A stretch of DNA of 56,423 nt, taken from Alloalcanivorax venustensis ISO4 (GTDB taxonomy: Bacteria > Pseudomonadota > Gammaproteobacteria > Pseudomonadales > Alcanivoracaceae). The notes below the pieces were generated by a model. It saw only the letters and a program-made list of their open reading frames with translations. It made no database searches and was not told the origin of the DNA. Both the position numbers and the translations under genes were made by a program. The DNA lies in contig NZ_ARXR01000020.1 of NCBI RefSeq assembly GCF_015356855.1, positions 1-56,423 on the forward strand, in the 5' to 3' direction. Positions 44,484 to 53,332 of this stretch are shown here, piece after piece. Numbering within the stretch: the stretch's first letter is position 1; every line of letters begins with the position of its first letter.

Positions 44484-45809
44484 ATGGCAAAACGCGGACG
44501 GGAACGGCGCCCCGCTTCCACCACCGGGCGCCTCTGGAAACTGACCGGCATGACGACGTCCATCGCCACCCGTGTCGCCTCGCATCAGGTGAAAGGGCTG
44601 TTTCAGTCGGAACAGGACCGCGCCACCAGCCGCGAAGCGCTGATGCGCCATATCGGCCAGGAGGTGGCCGCCACGCTCGGGCAGATGAAAGGCGCGGTGA
44701 TGAAGGTCGGGCAGATCGCCTCGCAGATGCAGGACGTGCTGCCCCGCGAGATCAGCGAGCAGCTGGCGGTGCTGCAGAACGCCTCGGCGCCGATGCCCTT
44801 CCACGTGATCCGCCGGCAACTGGAGAAGGAGCTGGGCGGCCCGGTGGGCGACTACTTCCAGATGTTCGACGAGGCGCCGTTCGCGGCCGCCTCCATCGGC
44901 CAGGTGCACCGGGCCACCACGCTGGCCGGCGACGACGTGGTGGTGAAAATTCAGTACCCGGCGGTCAAGGCCTCGATCGACTCGGACATGAAGCACCTCA
45001 AGCGCATCCTCAAACTGGGCAGCTTGCTGCGCGTCGACGAGCGCGCGCTGGACGCGGTATTCAAGGAGATCCGCGCGCAGCTGGAAGAGGAACTCGATTA
45101 CCTGCGCGAAGCGGACAACGTGCGCCTGTTCCAGGCGTTCCATGCGGAGGACGACGATGTGGTGATCCCCACCGTGTTCGCCGACCTGTCCGGCGCCACG
45201 GTACTGACGTTGAGCTTCGAGGACGGCGTGCCCCTGGAGAACGTCAGCGACGCCAACGGCTTTGATCAGGCGTTGCGTAACCGGCTGGGCGAGCGGCTGT
45301 TCGATATTATCGGGCGGCAGATTTTCGAACTGCGCACCGTGCACTGCGATCCCCATCCGGGCAATTTCGCGTTCCGCACCGACGGCAGCATCGTGTTGTA
45401 CGATTTCGGCGCGGTGAAACGGCTGCCGAAAGAAGACGTGCGCCTGATGGCCACCCTGGTGCGCGCCTCACTGGATGGGGACTGGCGGGCCCTGGACCGG
45501 GCCTTGCTGGCGATCGGCGCGCGGCGCAGCGACAGCGAGGTGTCCGACCGTCTCTACCAGGCCTGGGTGCCACTGCTGCTCAAGGCGTTCGCCGAAACCC
45601 CCTTCGACTTCGCCCAGGCCAGCCTGCATCAGGACGTGGTGCAGCAGGCTCGCCGCACGCCGCTGGAAGAGATGCTCAAGTTCCAGCCCAGTTCACGCAC
45701 CTTGCTGGTACAGCGGGTGGTGGGCGGCCACTACTGGACCATGAAAAACCTGGGCGTGGCGACCGCTTTCCGGCCAAGACTGGAGAAATTGCTGACCCGC
45801 GCGGGCTGA
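44484..45809 (+). CDS. ABC1/AarF-family atypical kinase
   Basis: A 441-residue protein of the ABC1 (UbiB-like) atypical kinase family. Motifs in order: the KxGQ segment MKVGQIASQMQD (about 74), AAASIGQVHRA (alanine-rich loop replacing the kinase glycine loop), VVKIQYP, EELDYLREADN, the catalytic HCDPHPGNF and metal-binding YDFGAVKRL. Members act in ubiquinone/lipid homeostasis. It lacks the C-terminal membrane helices of UbiB itself, and is not beside ubiE/ubiJ, so it is a paralogue rather than ubiB. ATG at 44484. Confidence 0.88.
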   Translation: MAKRGRERRPASTTGRLWKLTGMTTSIATRVASHQVKGLFQSEQDRATSREALMRHIGQEVAATLGQMKGAVMKVGQIASQMQDVLPREISEQLAVLQNASAPMPFHVIRRQLEKELGGPVGDYFQMFDEAPFAAASIGQVHRATTLAGDDVVVKIQYPAVKASIDSDMKHLKRILKLGSLLRVDERALDAVFKEIRAQLEEELDYLREADNVRLFQAFHAEDDDVVIPTVFADLSGATVLTLSFEDGVPLENVSDANGFDQALRNRLGERLFDIIGRQIFELRTVHCDPHPGNFAFRTDGSIVLYDFGAVKRLPKEDVRLMATLVRASLDGDWRALDRALLAIGARRSDSEVSDRLYQAWVPLLLKAFAETPFDFAQASLHQDVVQQARRTPLEEMLKFQPSSRTLLVQRVVGGHYWTMKNLGVATAFRPRLEKLLTRAG

Positions 45810-45828
45810 CCGTTATCGCGGACAGCAA

Positions 45829-45850
45829 AACGCCGGCTTGCGCCGGCGTT
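45829..45850. terminator. Hairpin between the ABC1 kinase and the outer-membrane protein gene
   Basis: Stem AACGCCGGC (45829-45837) with GCCGGCGTT (45842-45850), loop TTGC. On the minus strand it is followed by TTTTGC, so it may end transcription of the outer-membrane gene; on the plus strand the T-run is short. Confidence 0.55.
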
Positions 45851-45873
45851 GTCGGGGGCGGAGTAAGAGAGGA

Positions 45874-46425
45874 TCAGAAAGCGGAGCGCAGGCCCACGCT
45901 GACGCCGGAGATTTCCTCCTCGTCCTGATCGTAATAGCGCATGTATTCCAGATTGGCGCCCAGGGTGTCGGTGATATTGAAATCCAGGCCGGCGCCATAG
46001 GATTCGTCCTCGAACCGCTCGCTTTCGTCCGTGCTGACACCGGCCACAGTGTACTTAACGTCCGCTTTCATTTTGCTGTAGCCGCCGATCACATAGGGGT
46101 GGATGGAATCGGACAGCGGCGCGGAGAGTTTCAGGTAGCCGCCGTACATGTGGTCCATGTCGTACTCGAAGGTACCCAGGGGCGCGTTTTTGGAATCACC
46201 GTCAATACCGGTGCCGCCGCGCGCTTCCAACGCGATAAAATCATTGAACTCAAAGCCGGCCCGCAACGTGACGCCGTCCACCTTCAGGGTGTCCTCATCG
46301 ACGTCGTCGTTGTCGTACTGAATCTGATTGTAGTTGGCGCCGATGTAGGGCCCGGCCGCGAAAGCGCCGCCGGCCATCACCGAACAGGACAACACCATTG
46401 CACTACTCAGGATTCGGATCTTCAT
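45874..46425 (-). CDS. Outer-membrane beta-barrel protein
   Basis: A 183-residue exported protein. Signal peptide with cleavage after AGGAFA (about residue 24), followed by eight or so amphipathic strands (for example GPYIGANYNQIQYDND, TLRAGFEFNDFIALEARGG, HPYVIGGYSKMKADV) and a C-terminal GVSVGLRSAF with a terminal phenylalanine, the signal for BAM-mediated insertion. The type is the small OmpA/OmpX-like barrel domain. The start ATG at 46425 has a strong AAGGAGAGG site. Its acidic loops suggest a marine setting. It is divergent from the hybrid kinase. Confidence 0.85.
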   Translation of the reverse strand: MKIRILSSAMVLSCSVMAGGAFAAGPYIGANYNQIQYDNDDVDEDTLKVDGVTLRAGFEFNDFIALEARGGTGIDGDSKNAPLGTFEYDMDHMYGGYLKLSAPLSDSIHPYVIGGYSKMKADVKYTVAGVSTDESERFEDESYGAGLDFNITDTLGANLEYMRYYDQDEEEISGVSVGLRSAF

Positions 46426-46548
46426 GTGCCTCTCCTTTGCGTTAGAAGTCAGTAATTTGAACATTGGCGCTTGGAGCTGTTCCTCCGGCCCGGTTAAATA
46501 CGGTAAAAGGGCAGTGACGGAGTTCACGCTTTGCGACGGGGAACACTA

Positions 46549-48939
46549 ATGCAGGGAGCTTCATGGTTGGCGGCGCTCTGCTTTCTTCTTTTCGCGGGCA
46601 CGGTGCAGGCTCTGGAATTGGGGAAGCAGCGCTCTGATTATCAGGCGTCACCGGACCTGCGCTGGCTGGAAGCGGCGCCCGGTGAACTGTCGCCCGAGCA
46701 GGCCCTGGAAGCATTGCGCAGCGGCAAGGGCCAGCGGCTGGGCAGCCGTTATCCGGCGATGGGGTTTCGGGAACAGGACCAGTGGTTCCTGCTAAGCCTG
46801 GACAACCAGTCCGACACCGGGCTCTGGTACCTGCGCGCCGGGCGGCCGCATCTGGATTATCTGGACCTGTATATCTATGACACCGCGGGCACCCTGCTGC
46901 GCCACCAACGCAGCGGCGACCGGGTGCCCTTCGCGGAACGCCCCTTCCCTCATCACCAACTGGTTTTTCCGCTCGCCATTCCCCAGCAGGCGCAATGGTC
47001 GGTTCTGTTCCGGGCCCGTGGCGACAACGTGATCGACTTTCCCTTGTCGATTCGCGCCCCGGACGAATTCAACCAGCATGACGGCTACCTGAAGCTCAGC
47101 TACGGCTTTTATTTCGGCTCGGTACTGATCATGTGCCTGTTCAATTTGCTGATTTTTTTCTCCATCCGCGAGCCCAGTTATCTGCTTTACGTCCTCTATT
47201 TGGGCTTTTTCGGTTTGAACCTTTTCGCCCGCGAGGGGCTCGCCTATCAGTGGCTCTGGCCCGGCGCCAGCGAATGGAACCATCGCAGTTTGCCGGTACT
47301 GAATTTACTGACGCTGGCCTTTTCGATGTTTTTTTCCTGCTCGTTCCTGGAGCTCAAAAAAGCGGCCCCGGGGCTGAACCGCGTTCTCATGCTGGTGGGC
47401 CTGGCACTGATCGCGCTGGCCCCTTTCACCCTGCTCAACTTCACGTTTTTTATTCAGTTTTCTTCGGCGATTATTTTCCCCTGGCCGTTTATCGCCATCG
47501 CCCTGGCGATCTGGTCGATCCGCCAGGGTTACCAGCCGGCGCGCTTCTTCTTGCTGGCGTTCACCGCCGTGGGCCTGGCCTCGGTGATCTATATTCTAAA
47601 AACCTTCAACCTGATCGGCGGCAGCTGGTTGATCGAAAACGCGCTGCAGCTGGGCACCGTGACCGAGGCGCTGTTACTCTCCTTCGCGCTGGCCCACCGC
47701 ATGACCACCCTGAAGTCGGAGAACGAGCGCATCCACAAGGAGGCCCAGGAAGCGCTGGAACGCCGCGTCGAGGAACGCACCCATGAACTGAACACGGCCC
47801 TCAGCGCCCGCAGCGAGTTCCTCGCGGTTATGAGCCATGAAATCCGCACGCCGCTCAACGGCATTATCGGCACCGTGGATATGTTGCGGGATTCAGATCT
47901 GGACGAGGCGCAGCGGCGCCAGCTGCATGTGATTGAGCAGTCCGGCAACACCTTGCTGGATTTGATCAATGACGTGCTGGACTACTCCCGGCTGGACGCA
48001 GGCAAGATGCCCATCGAGCAGACCGGGCTGGATCTGCCGGCGCTGATCGGCGAATGCGTGGCGCTGTTCGAGCACCGCGCCCGCCTCAACGCCAACGCCC
48101 TGAGCGAGAACCTGGACCCGGATCTCGGTGAGTATTGCGTCGGCGATCCGGTGCGGCTGCGCCAGATCCTGGTCAACCTGATCAGCAACGCGGTCAAGTT
48201 CACCGAGAACGGCCGCATCCAGGTCTCCGCGCGGCGGGACGAGGCCAACCGGGACTATGTCCTGTTCGAAATCACCGACACCGGCATCGGCATTCCCGCC
48301 GACCAGCAGTCGCGGTTGTTCGACTATTTCCACCAGGGCGATCAGACCAGCCGGCGCCGCTACGGCGGCACCGGCCTGGGGCTGGCGATCTGCCGGCAGC
48401 TGGCGGAAATCATGGGCGGTGAGATCGGCTTCCAGAGCAGCGAGGCGGGCGGCTCTTGTTTCTGGGTGCGGCTACCGCTTCCCGCCGGCAAGGCCCAGGC
48501 GGAGGCCGCGGTGCCGGAGCAGGAACGACCCGCCAGCGTGGTCGGCGCCCGGCTGCTGATTGTCGACGACAACCACATCAACCTGCTGGTGGCCGAAGGG
48601 CTGTGCCGCAAGCTCGGCCACCAGTGCGAAACCGCGGAAAGCGGCGCCGAAGCGCTGGCGGTATTGCTGTCGCGGCCGGCGCAGTTCGATCTTATTCTGA
48701 TGGATTGCGAGATGCCGGACATGGACGGCTTCGAAACCACCCGCGCGATTCAGGGCCTGCAGCGTCAGGGCCGTCTGCCGGTGATCCCGGTGATCGCCCT
48801 GACCGCCCACGCGGTGCCGGACAAGATCGCCGCCTGCCACGACGCCGGCATGATCGGGCATATCGCCAAGCCGGTGAACCTGCGCCGCTTGGACGAGGCC
48901 CTCAGCGGTGCATTGAGGGGCATGGCGAACAGCCGCTAG
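46549..48939 (+). CDS. 7TM-DISM hybrid sensor histidine kinase with receiver domain
   Basis: A 796-residue hybrid kinase. Signal-like N-terminus, periplasmic 7TMR-DISMED2 domain (about 30-180; GLWYLRAGRPHLDYLDLY), seven transmembrane helices (about 185-390; starts YGFYFGSVLIMCLFNLL), coiled coil, phosphoacceptor SHEIRTPLNGIIG (His430), ATPase motifs (NLISNAVKFTENGR, DTGIGIP, GGTGLGLAI), and a receiver domain with Asp719 (LILMDCEMPDMDGFE). DISM periplasmic domains are thought to bind carbohydrate-like ligands. ATG at 46549 follows GGGGAA. No dedicated output regulator or HPt protein lies beside it. Confidence 0.9.
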   Translation: MQGASWLAALCFLLFAGTVQALELGKQRSDYQASPDLRWLEAAPGELSPEQALEALRSGKGQRLGSRYPAMGFREQDQWFLLSLDNQSDTGLWYLRAGRPHLDYLDLYIYDTAGTLLRHQRSGDRVPFAERPFPHHQLVFPLAIPQQAQWSVLFRARGDNVIDFPLSIRAPDEFNQHDGYLKLSYGFYFGSVLIMCLFNLLIFFSIREPSYLLYVLYLGFFGLNLFAREGLAYQWLWPGASEWNHRSLPVLNLLTLAFSMFFSCSFLELKKAAPGLNRVLMLVGLALIALAPFTLLNFTFFIQFSSAIIFPWPFIAIALAIWSIRQGYQPARFFLLAFTAVGLASVIYILKTFNLIGGSWLIENALQLGTVTEALLLSFALAHRMTTLKSENERIHKEAQEALERRVEERTHELNTALSARSEFLAVMSHEIRTPLNGIIGTVDMLRDSDLDEAQRRQLHVIEQSGNTLLDLINDVLDYSRLDAGKMPIEQTGLDLPALIGECVALFEHRARLNANALSENLDPDLGEYCVGDPVRLRQILVNLISNAVKFTENGRIQVSARRDEANRDYVLFEITDTGIGIPADQQSRLFDYFHQGDQTSRRRYGGTGLGLAICRQLAEIMGGEIGFQSSEAGGSCFWVRLPLPAGKAQAEAAVPEQERPASVVGARLLIVDDNHINLLVAEGLCRKLGHQCETAESGAEALAVLLSRPAQFDLILMDCEMPDMDGFETTRAIQGLQRQGRLPVIPVIALTAHAVPDKIAACHDAGMIGHIAKPVNLRRLDEALSGALRGMANSR

Positions 48940-50276
48940 ACGCTTTTCAGCAGATAGTCGGTGAAGCGGCTGAGATCATTGAGCGAGGCGCAGCGCCGCG
49001 CGGCGCGGCAATAGGGTTGGTAGCGGGCCATGATGGCATCGCCGCTGTTCCAGCGCGAAGGCGGCTCCGGATTCAGCCAGAACACCTGTTTGGCACGGCG
49101 CGACACCTCAGCCAGATGTTGCTCACCGGCGGGGAGATCGTTGTTACGCGCATCGCCCAGAATGATCACGGTGGTGTGGCGGTCGATCTCGGACCCGCAC
49201 AAGGCCACGAACTCCTCGAACATGGTGCCGTAATCGGTGCCGCTGCCGGACACCCGGTCGAGAATCCGGCCCACCGCCACGTCCGGCGGATAGCGGTCGA
49301 AATCATCGGTGACCTCGTCGAAGCGGGCGGCGAACGCAAAGCTGCGCACCCGCGGCAGCACATCGGTCATCGCGTAGAGGAACTGCAACAGAAACCGGGC
49401 GGCGTCCCGCACCGAGCTGGAAACATCGCAGATCACCAGCACCTTGGATTTGAGCCGGCGCTTCTGGCGCCAGTGCAGCTGCACCGGCACGGCGTTATAG
49501 CGCAGGCTGGACGCCAGGGTGCGGCGCGCATCCAGGGTGCCGCGCTTGGCTTTTTTCTGGCGCCGCTGATGGAGGCTGGCGAGCCGGCGCGCCATGCGCC
49601 GCACCAGGGTCTGCACCTGTTTGAACTCACGCAGATCGCGGAACGGGGCCGCGCGCATGGTGTGTTCGCGCAGGGCGCGTCCATGGGCGCGCCCGTGCAA
49701 ATTGAACTGCCGCCGCACATGGCGCACCGCCAGCTCGCGAACCTGCTGGCGCCACTCACGCAGCTCGCCGGCTCGGCGCTGGTCGGCACCGCGCGGTGAA
49801 GCGTCCAGCCGCAGGATCTCATCGTCCACCGCGCCCATGCCCATGTTCATCAACAGCCGGCGGGCGTAAAGACCCTGCTGGGTGATCACCTGCATATCGG
49901 TGAAGTCCATCTCACCGGCGTTGCGTGCCAGGGTCTGCTCCAGCTGCCCCGCGTCCTGCGCCACCAGCTCCGCGGCCTGCTCGGACAGGCCCTGCCCTTC
50001 CTGGGGCGAGAGCGGTTCGCCGGCCTCGTCGTGATCGCCGGCGTCCTCGTCCTCGGCGGATTCAAACTGGAAAAACGCCTCGAAACAGGCGTCGAAGTCC
50101 GGGCGCTCCTGCTGGCTTTTCACCAGGGTGAGCGCCAGGGTCTCGCGGAACTGGTCACGGGGGTGGTAGCCGATCAGGGCGGCGGCGCGAAACGCTTCTT
50201 CCGCCTCCGTGGGCGAAACGCGCACGCCCGCGCCGCGCAGGGCGCGGACGAACTCATGCAAACGGCGGTCGGCCAT
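48936..50276 (-). CDS. VWA-domain (CoxE-like) protein
   Basis: A 446-residue protein of the CoxE-like VWA family. The N-terminal half is helical and charged (RGAGVRVSPTEAEEAFRAA, an acidic patch about 74-90, then a basic stretch rich in Arg at 170-265). The C-terminal half carries a von Willebrand A fold with MIDAS motif VICDVSSSVRDAARF and the later GTDYGTMFEEF and IILGDARNN. It lies nine bases downstream of the MoxR gene. MoxR-VWA pairs act as chaperones for metal-cofactor insertion in some enzymes (for example CO dehydrogenase maturation). Client unknown here. Confidence 0.9.
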   Translation of the reverse strand: MADRRLHEFVRALRGAGVRVSPTEAEEAFRAAALIGYHPRDQFRETLALTLVKSQQERPDFDACFEAFFQFESAEDEDAGDHDEAGEPLSPQEGQGLSEQAAELVAQDAGQLEQTLARNAGEMDFTDMQVITQQGLYARRLLMNMGMGAVDDEILRLDASPRGADQRRAGELREWRQQVRELAVRHVRRQFNLHGRAHGRALREHTMRAAPFRDLREFKQVQTLVRRMARRLASLHQRRQKKAKRGTLDARRTLASSLRYNAVPVQLHWRQKRRLKSKVLVICDVSSSVRDAARFLLQFLYAMTDVLPRVRSFAFAARFDEVTDDFDRYPPDVAVGRILDRVSGSGTDYGTMFEEFVALCGSEIDRHTTVIILGDARNNDLPAGEQHLAEVSRRAKQVFWLNPEPPSRWNSGDAIMARYQPYCRAARRCASLNDLSRFTDYLLKSV

Positions 50277-50285
50277 GGTGGCGCC

Positions 50286-51215
50286 TCAGGCGGAACGGGG
50301 TTTACGGAACCAGTGCGGCAGCAGGTCGCGGGCCAGCGCCACGTCCTGCTCGTTCTTGAGCACCAGCGCCAGGGTCTGCTCCACCAGCTCCGGCTCAAGG
50401 GTGTCCGCGTGCAGCAGCACCAGGGCGCGCGCCCAGTCCAGGGTTTCCGAGATCGCCGGCAGCTTCTTCATGTCCTGCTCGCGCAGGTGCTGGATAAACG
50501 CCACCAGCTGATCGCGCAGCTGCTCGCCCAGCTCCGGCACGCGCTCGGCCAGAATGCGGCGCTCCAGGGCGGCGTCGGGATAGGGAATATAGAGATGCAG
50601 ACAGCGCCGCTTGAGCGCGTCGGAGAGCTCCCGCTGGTCGTTACTGGTGAGGAACACCAGCGGCTGATGCCGGGCCTTCACGGTGCCCATCTCCGGGATC
50701 GAAATCTGGAAATCGGACAGCAGCTCGAGCAGAAAGGCTTCGAATTCCTGATCCGCCTTGTCGATCTCATCGATCAACAGCACCACGGGTTCGTCGGCGC
50801 GCAGGGCGCGCAGCAGCGGCCGCGGCTCGAGGAAGGTGTCGCTGTAGAAGGCATCGCCGAGATCGCCGAGCCGTTCCATGCTCTGCTCGAGACTGTCGGT
50901 GTCCGCCAGCATCCCGCTGAGCTTGTCACGCAGCAACTGGGTGTAGAGCAGCTGCTTGCCGTACTTCCACTCGTACAGCGCGCGGCTTTCGTCCAGGCCT
51001 TCGTAGCACTGCAGGCGGATCAACGGCGCTTCCAGGAAGGCGGAGGCGGCTTTCGCCAGTTCCGTCTTGCCCACCCCGGGCGGGCCCTCCACCAGTACCG
51101 GCTTGTGCAGCTGCGCCGCCAGATAGACCGCCAGGGCGGTGCGCTGGTCGCAGATGTAGCCTTGCCCGGCGAAGCTGGAGATAACGTCGTCGAGGGAATC
51201 GATTCGGGTTTTCAT
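50286..51215 (-). CDS. MoxR-family AAA+ ATPase
   Basis: A 309-residue AAA+ ATPase. Walker A EGPPGVGKTELA (about 38-49), Walker B VVLLIDEIDKAD (about 145-156), sensor 1 FLTSNDQRELSD and sensor 2 segment. The N-terminal start DDVISSFAGQGYICDQRTALA is typical of MoxR proteins paired with CoxE-like partners. It is followed nine bases later by the VWA gene, forming a MoxR-VWA chaperone pair. It lies 33 bases downstream of the monooxygenase-like gene, perhaps in one operon. Confidence 0.92.
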   Translation of the reverse strand: MKTRIDSLDDVISSFAGQGYICDQRTALAVYLAAQLHKPVLVEGPPGVGKTELAKAASAFLEAPLIRLQCYEGLDESRALYEWKYGKQLLYTQLLRDKLSGMLADTDSLEQSMERLGDLGDAFYSDTFLEPRPLLRALRADEPVVLLIDEIDKADQEFEAFLLELLSDFQISIPEMGTVKARHQPLVFLTSNDQRELSDALKRRCLHLYIPYPDAALERRILAERVPELGEQLRDQLVAFIQHLREQDMKKLPAISETLDWARALVLLHADTLEPELVEQTLALVLKNEQDVALARDLLPHWFRKPRSA

Positions 51216-51248
51216 GATGGGTCAGGCTCCCGGCCGCCGGCGCCCGGC

Positions 51249-51599
51249 TCAGTGCAGGGTGGTGCCTTCGGCCACTTCCACGGCGGGCGGTTCCACCACC
51301 GGCTCGCCGTCTTCGTCGGTAACGTCAAAGCGCATGGAATGCACTTCGCCGTCTATCATGTCGGGAATCCGGTCCAGGAAAGCGTCCAGGTGATCGGAAT
51401 CGAAGTGACGCTCCAGATCGTCCAGGGTCTGCCATTGCTGCCACAGCATGATCACCCTGGGGGTGTCCGCCTTGACGTACACCTCGTAGGACACACAGCC
51501 ATGTTCAGCGCGGGCCTGGGTGGCCAGCTCCTGGGCCAGTGCCACGGCGCTGTCGCGCAACGTATCACGGACCGGAATCACACCTTTTACGATGACCAT
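51249..51599 (-). CDS. Antibiotic biosynthesis monooxygenase (ABM) domain protein
   Basis: A 116-residue single-domain protein with the ABM/dimeric alpha-beta-barrel fold: VKGVIPVRDTLRDSAVALAQ, HGCVSYEVYVKADTPRVIML, QQWQTLDDLERHFDSDHLDA. The ferredoxin-like fold is used by quinol monooxygenases and haem-degrading enzymes; the specific reaction is unknown. The ATG at 51599 was chosen over a frame to 51833 that runs through an intergenic stretch. The last 25 residues are an acidic tail. Confidence 0.85.
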   Translation of the reverse strand: MVIVKGVIPVRDTLRDSAVALAQELATQARAEHGCVSYEVYVKADTPRVIMLWQQWQTLDDLERHFDSDHLDAFLDRIPDMIDGEVHSMRFDVTDEDGEPVVEPPAVEVAEGTTLH

Positions 51600-51681
51600 A
51601 TTGCCCCGGGGGTAGGAAAATAGCCGACCAGTATAACACGAACGGCCCTCTTCCTCACCCCGGTGCGCGGCCGGACAGCGC

Positions 51682-52368
51682 CTAGAGCGCCGTCTTGAAG
51701 GCCACCGAATCCGCCAGCGGGGCCCGCCCCACGCGGGTCCGGTTGGCCGCCACGTCCGGATCCTCATAGCCGAAACTGATGCCCACCAGGATGGCGGTGG
51801 ACGCCGGCTCGCCGAAGATCTCGCGCACGTCATTGGGGAAGTAGCGCATGCTGCCCTGGGCGCAGGATCCGACGCCGTAAGCGGTCATCGCCAGCATCAG
51901 GGACTGGATGTACATGCCCACGTCCAGCGCCACGGTGGGGCCGAATTCCCGCTCCATGCCGATAAACACCACATGGGGCGCGTCGAACAGCTCGAAGTTT
52001 CGCAATTGCGCGCGCATGCGTCCGGGTTTGTCGTCCCGGGCGATGCCCATGTTGTTGTACAGCTCCACCGCGCAATCCCCCTGCCGTTGCCGATAGACCC
52101 CGCTGAATTTGCCGGCGTTGGGCTCGAAGTCCGGCTCCATGGGCACGCCGGCGGTGACTTTCTCCACCATCCGGCGGCGCAATTCGTCGCGCACCTCGCC
52201 GGAGGCCACGAACACCTTCCAGGGCTGGATATTGCAGTTGGAGGGCGCCAGCTGGGCGAGTTCGAAGATTGCCTTGAGGGTTTCTTCCGGCACCGGCTTA
52301 TCCAGGAAGCCGCGCACTGAGCGACGCGAACGGAGGGCGTCGGCCAGGGACTGGGTTTCAGCGCTCAT
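51682..52368 (-). CDS. Nitroreductase-family flavoprotein
   Basis: A 228-residue FMN-dependent oxidoreductase. Family motifs: RRSVRGFLDKPVPEETL (about 15-31, phosphate-binding), LAQLAPSNCNIQPWKVFV (about 37-54), and GVGSCAQGSMRYFPNDVRE (about 165). Such enzymes reduce nitro-compounds or quinones; some act on enoates. Substrate unknown. It lies between the ABM gene and the TetR gene, with its own ATG at 52368. Confidence 0.9.
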   Translation of the reverse strand: MSAETQSLADALRSRRSVRGFLDKPVPEETLKAIFELAQLAPSNCNIQPWKVFVASGEVRDELRRRMVEKVTAGVPMEPDFEPNAGKFSGVYRQRQGDCAVELYNNMGIARDDKPGRMRAQLRNFELFDAPHVVFIGMEREFGPTVALDVGMYIQSLMLAMTAYGVGSCAQGSMRYFPNDVREIFGEPASTAILVGISFGYEDPDVAANRTRVGRAPLADSVAFKTAL

Positions 52369-52438
52369 GAACCTACCTTCTACTTATGGAATAGCGTTCC
52401 ATCCTAGCGCCTGACGTCGGGGATTTCGATCCTTGCGG

Positions 52439-53071
52439 CTACAAACGGTCCCCGGCGGCCCAGCAACGCCCGCCCAGGGCAATGATCTCCACCTGATCAC
52501 CGGCGTTCTCGGCCAGCTCGCGCCGCCGCGCCGGCGACACATCCAGCATGGCGATGCCGAGGCCGAACATCACCGCGATGGCCGCCTCCGCCTCGCGCTG
52601 GGCGGGCACCGGCGGGCGGTCCTGGGCGGCCACCGCCTCGCGCACGTCCTCGGCGAGCTCGTTGACCATCAGCTGCAGCTCGCCGTGGATGCGCCGGCGA
52701 TAACTGGATCGCCGCCCCAGGCGCTGCTGCACCAGAAGGCGGAACTCATTTTCATAGTCCTGTTGAAAGCGCACGAAGCGCGCCACCAGTTCCCGCACCG
52801 CGCGCGCCGCGCCCACTTCGATCATGCTGCGCCGCCCCTCCGCCATGGAGGAGCGCAGGTGGAAACAGGCCCGGTCGATCAGCGCCAGGCCCAGGGCCTC
52901 CATATCCGGAAAATGGTTGTACAGGGAGGTGGCGGCCAGCCCCGCCTCGCGGGCCACCTCGCGCAGCCCCAGACTGTCCAGGCCGCGCCCGTCGGCCATC
53001 AAACGGCCGGCGGCGTCCAGGATCCGCTCGCGGGTCTGCTTTTTTTGTTGCTGCCGGGCACCTTCGCTCAT
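52439..53071 (-). CDS. TetR-family transcriptional regulator
   Basis: A 210-residue regulator. The N-terminal helix-turn-helix is complete (RERILDAAGRLMADGRGLDSLG, then REVAREAGLAATSLYNHFPDMEALG, about 15-60), and the rest is the helical ligand-binding domain. The organisation resembles the DesT/FabR-like and PsrA-like regulators of fatty-acid genes. It is divergent from the fatty acyl-CoA reductase gene, with three operator-like sequences between them. ATG at 53071; a 17-codon longer frame would run into operator 1. Confidence 0.88.
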   Translation of the reverse strand: MSEGARQQQKKQTRERILDAAGRLMADGRGLDSLGLREVAREAGLAATSLYNHFPDMEALGLALIDRACFHLRSSMAEGRRSMIEVGAARAVRELVARFVRFQQDYENEFRLLVQQRLGRRSSYRRRIHGELQLMVNELAEDVREAVAAQDRPPVPAQREAEAAIAVMFGLGIAMLDVSPARRRELAENAGDQVEIIALGGRCWAAGDRL

Positions 53072-53076
53072 TTCAC

Positions 53077-53196
53077 GAACACTCGTTAGTTCAGAGGCCT
53101 TGCATATAGCCACAGAAAACAACCCCAGCGCAAGCGATCAAAAACCGTTTGACTAACAACTGTTCATAGAACAGAATGCCGAACACTTGTTAGTTG
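53077..53196. promoter_or_regulatory. Three operator-like repeats between the TetR gene and the acyl-CoA reductase gene
   Basis: Three copies of GAACA(C/G)T(C/T)GTTAGT: 53077-53092 (plus strand), 53151-53165 (minus strand) and 53181-53196 (plus strand). The last two flank TGTTC-ATA-GAACA (53161-53173). A further TCAAA/TTTGA pair occurs at 53138-53152. The first copy sits just upstream of the TetR start codon, the others farther upstream, suggesting autoregulation and control of the divergent gene. No unambiguous -10/-35 pair is visible in this 261-bp gap. Confidence 0.6.
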
Positions 53197-53332
53197 TAAC
53201 GGGCAAAAAAGGGCGTCAACACTGGCCCTTTAGGCGTTGGCGGCGCATTATCAAACGGTCGCCATATTCAAGAACAATACCCGGTGCCGGCTCGGCCGTG
53301 GCCACCAGAGATGACAGCAAAGGGGTTTTCGC

